DNA from: Lysobacter panacisoli
Lineage (GTDB): Bacteria > Pseudomonadota > Gammaproteobacteria > Xanthomonadales > Xanthomonadaceae
Assembly (NCBI RefSeq): GCF_009765165.1
Contig: NZ_VLNU01000001.1
Location: 992,001-1,056,000 of the forward strand
Length of the DNA: 64,000 bases
Direction: 5' to 3'
In this document: piece after piece, positions 63,246-64,000 of the stretch
Numbering within the stretch: position 1 is the first letter of the stretch
Layout: every line of letters begins with the position of its first letter
The notes under the pieces: generated by a model
The model's database searches: none
What the model was told of the DNA's origin: nothing
What the model saw: the letters and a program-made list of their open reading frames with translations, nothing else
Program-made: the position numbers and the translations under genes

Positions 63246-63259
63246 TGGTAGCGCTACCA
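63246..63259. promoter_or_regulatory. Xyl-box-like operator before the third TonB receptor
   Basis: TGGTAGCGCTACCA, a perfect palindrome identical to the site at 25090. CCGAAA precedes it on the receptor strand. The distance to the start codon (322 bases) is the longest among the five sites. Confidence 0.85.
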
Positions 63260-63359
63260 TTTCGGCTCACCGCAAACTAATCACGCTTTGCCGAATCTGT
63301 CACCATGCAGTGCAGCAATTGTGAGTAGAGCGCGATTAGAGGCGTTTTCGAGGGAGAAA

Positions 63360-63441
63360 CCGTTTCATTCGAAACGGATTCGCGGGATGTCGGATAGCGC
63401 GCATGGCGACGCCAGCGACAACGGAGAGTCGTCGCTGGCGT
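63360..63441. repeat. Two inverted repeats downstream of the rof-like gene
   Basis: CCGTTTC ATTC GAAACGG (63360-63377) and ACGCCAGCGAC/GTCGCTGGCGT (63409-63441, 11-bp perfect stem, 11-base loop). They lie past the stop of the rof-like gene and may end its transcript, though neither has a strong T-run. Confidence 0.5.
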
Positions 63442-63525
63442 AGCGATTTGCGTTCGTGGCGCCTGTATCAGCGGCGGCAGGCCGCAAAGGCGCTGGCGGT
63501 GGACTTGAACCTCACCGCCCCTCCA

Positions 63526-63801
63526 TTACAGCTGGCAAGCCGAGCCGTCGTCGTAGTCGGCAAGGCGCTGGCCGTTCACTTCGACGAGCCGGTCGAGCCG
63601 CACGGTCTCGCCTGTGTCCAGCGCCACGTACTCCGAGCCTTCACGGGCGAAGACGTCGGTGATCACGGCATCGCGTTGCTGATCGGCGCCGCCTTCGTCG
63701 CGGAAGCCGATGGCCGTGCGCTTGCGCAACGTCGACAGGTCCTCGAGCAGGTCGTGGAATTCGCAGCTGATCGGGTGGTAGGGGTTGCGATCGTCGTTCA
63801 T
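63526..63801 (-). CDS. Rho-binding antiterminator-like protein (Rof/YaeO family)
   Basis: A 91-residue small protein. YHPISCEFHDLLEDLSTLRK, then a basic GFRDEGG, VITDVFAREGSEYVAL and the C-terminal TVRLDRLVEV match the layout of Rof/YaeO, including the opening Y-x-P-I-x-C near residue 8. Rof binds Rho and blocks its RNA-binding site, reducing termination. I chose ATG 63801; an in-frame upstream start would add 12 residues. It lies away from the sugar operons, and its link to them, if any, is unknown. The ligand-contacting residues were not checked one by one. Confidence 0.75.
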   Translation of the reverse strand: MNDDRNPYHPISCEFHDLLEDLSTLRKRTAIGFRDEGGADQQRDAVITDVFAREGSEYVALDTGETVRLDRLVEVNGQRLADYDDGSACQL

Positions 63802-63860
63802 GGCTGAAGTCCAGTCTGTGCATGCGGCTCGTCGCATCCGACGGCCGCGGGGGTAGTGAA

Positions 63861-63897
63861 CGGGCCGACGCCGGGGCGAACCCCGGCGACCGGCCGT
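63861..63897 (-). terminator. Hairpin with UUCG loop after the Ohr gene
   Basis: On the minus strand CGCCGGGG TTCG CCCCGGCG, an 8-bp perfect stem with the very stable UUCG loop, extended by a further imperfect stem. It lies 13 bases past the ohr stop codon. There is no T-run, so termination is likely but not certain. Confidence 0.5.
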
Positions 63898-63901
63898 TTC
63901 G

Positions 63902-64000
63902 TCACGACGTGGCGACGTTCACCGACACGTCGATGTTTCCGCGCGTCGCCTTGGAGTACGGGCAGATCTCGTGCGCGGTATGCGCGATCTGCTCGGCGAC
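63902..64000 (-). CDS. Organic hydroperoxide resistance protein (Ohr/OsmC family), 3' end only
   Basis: Only the last 32 codons are in the window: [20 protein letters not shown], then [12 protein letters not shown] and the stop. The block [13 protein letters not shown] with its cysteine is diagnostic of Ohr-type thiol peroxidases that reduce organic hydroperoxides. The rest, including the first catalytic cysteine, lies beyond the right edge. It is separated by a hairpin from the rof-like gene and seems unrelated to the carbohydrate genes. Confidence 0.88.
   Translation of the reverse strand, partial: VAEQIAHTAHEICPYSKATRGNIDVSVNVATS

Larger units (their letters stand above)
62925..63525. other. 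Long upstream region of the third TonB receptor
   Basis: 601 bases between the receptor and rof-like genes. It holds the xyl-box at 63246, a leader of about 320 bases between box and start codon with no convincing gene, and two inverted repeats (63360-63377 and 63409-63441). Confidence 0.6.

Overview
The window is GC-rich (roughly two thirds G+C by eye) with dense, short-spaced genes. It looks like a chromosomal piece of a Lysobacter/Xanthomonas-type gammaproteobacterium (Lysobacteraceae). The reasons are TonB-dependent receptors of the Xanthomonas/Caulobacter type, an HU with a Lys/Ala-rich N-terminal tail, palindromes matching the Xanthomonas xyl-box (TGGTAGCGCTAACA type), and intergenic repeats typical of the family. 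No rRNA, tRNA, CRISPR array, transposase or phage gene was seen. All names come from reading the sequence; no database search was run.

Almost the whole window is one plant cell-wall polysaccharide utilisation region. Left edge (1-3.2 kb): a molybdenum hydroxylase pair (iorB truncated by the window edge, iorA) facing XdhC and MocA-type maturation genes, then an HU gene. Pectin block (3.9-18.6 kb): kdgK-eda (minus) diverges from a TonB receptor, which a strong terminator separates from pectate lyase, pectin methylesterase and a rhamnogalacturonan-acetylesterase-like SGNH esterase. A second pectate lyase (minus) diverges from an FAH-type hydratase, a TRAP transporter (dctPQM) and a LacI regulator. 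Both divergent promoters carry a shared 10-mer, AATGACACCG.

Glucuronoxylan block (18.6-53.2 kb): a minus operon (TonB receptor, GPH transporter, cytoplasmic GH43, aldose epimerase) diverges from a plus operon (ExuT-like transporter, GH10 xylanase, GH115 alpha-glucuronidase, UxaC, GH2, SMP-30 lactonase). This meets a convergent minus operon (GH67 alpha-glucuronidase, SGNH acetylesterase, ManD-type mannonate dehydratase, GH43, PA14-containing GH3, UxuB), which diverges from a LacI regulator (XylR candidate). Then xylE, xylA and xylB follow on the minus strand. Five xyl-box-like palindromes lie before the receptor, the exuT operon, xylB (two) and the last receptor.

Right block (53.6-63 kb, minus): a third TonB receptor, two tandem terminators, then SapC-like, cupin/JmjC-like, flavin-dependent halogenase and lipoprotein GH3 genes. 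This is the most enigmatic system here. The edge holds a Rho-binding Rof/YaeO-like gene and the end of an Ohr/OsmC peroxidase.

How the genes work together: outer-membrane receptors import oligosaccharides. Periplasmic or surface enzymes remove acetyl, methyl-glucuronosyl and arabinosyl/xylosyl groups. Inner-membrane transporters take up xylosides, xylose and uronates. Xylose goes through XylA/XylB. Glucuronate goes through UxaC, UxuB and ManD to 2-keto-3-deoxygluconate, which KdgK and Eda, encoded in the pectin block, turn into pyruvate and glyceraldehyde-3-phosphate.
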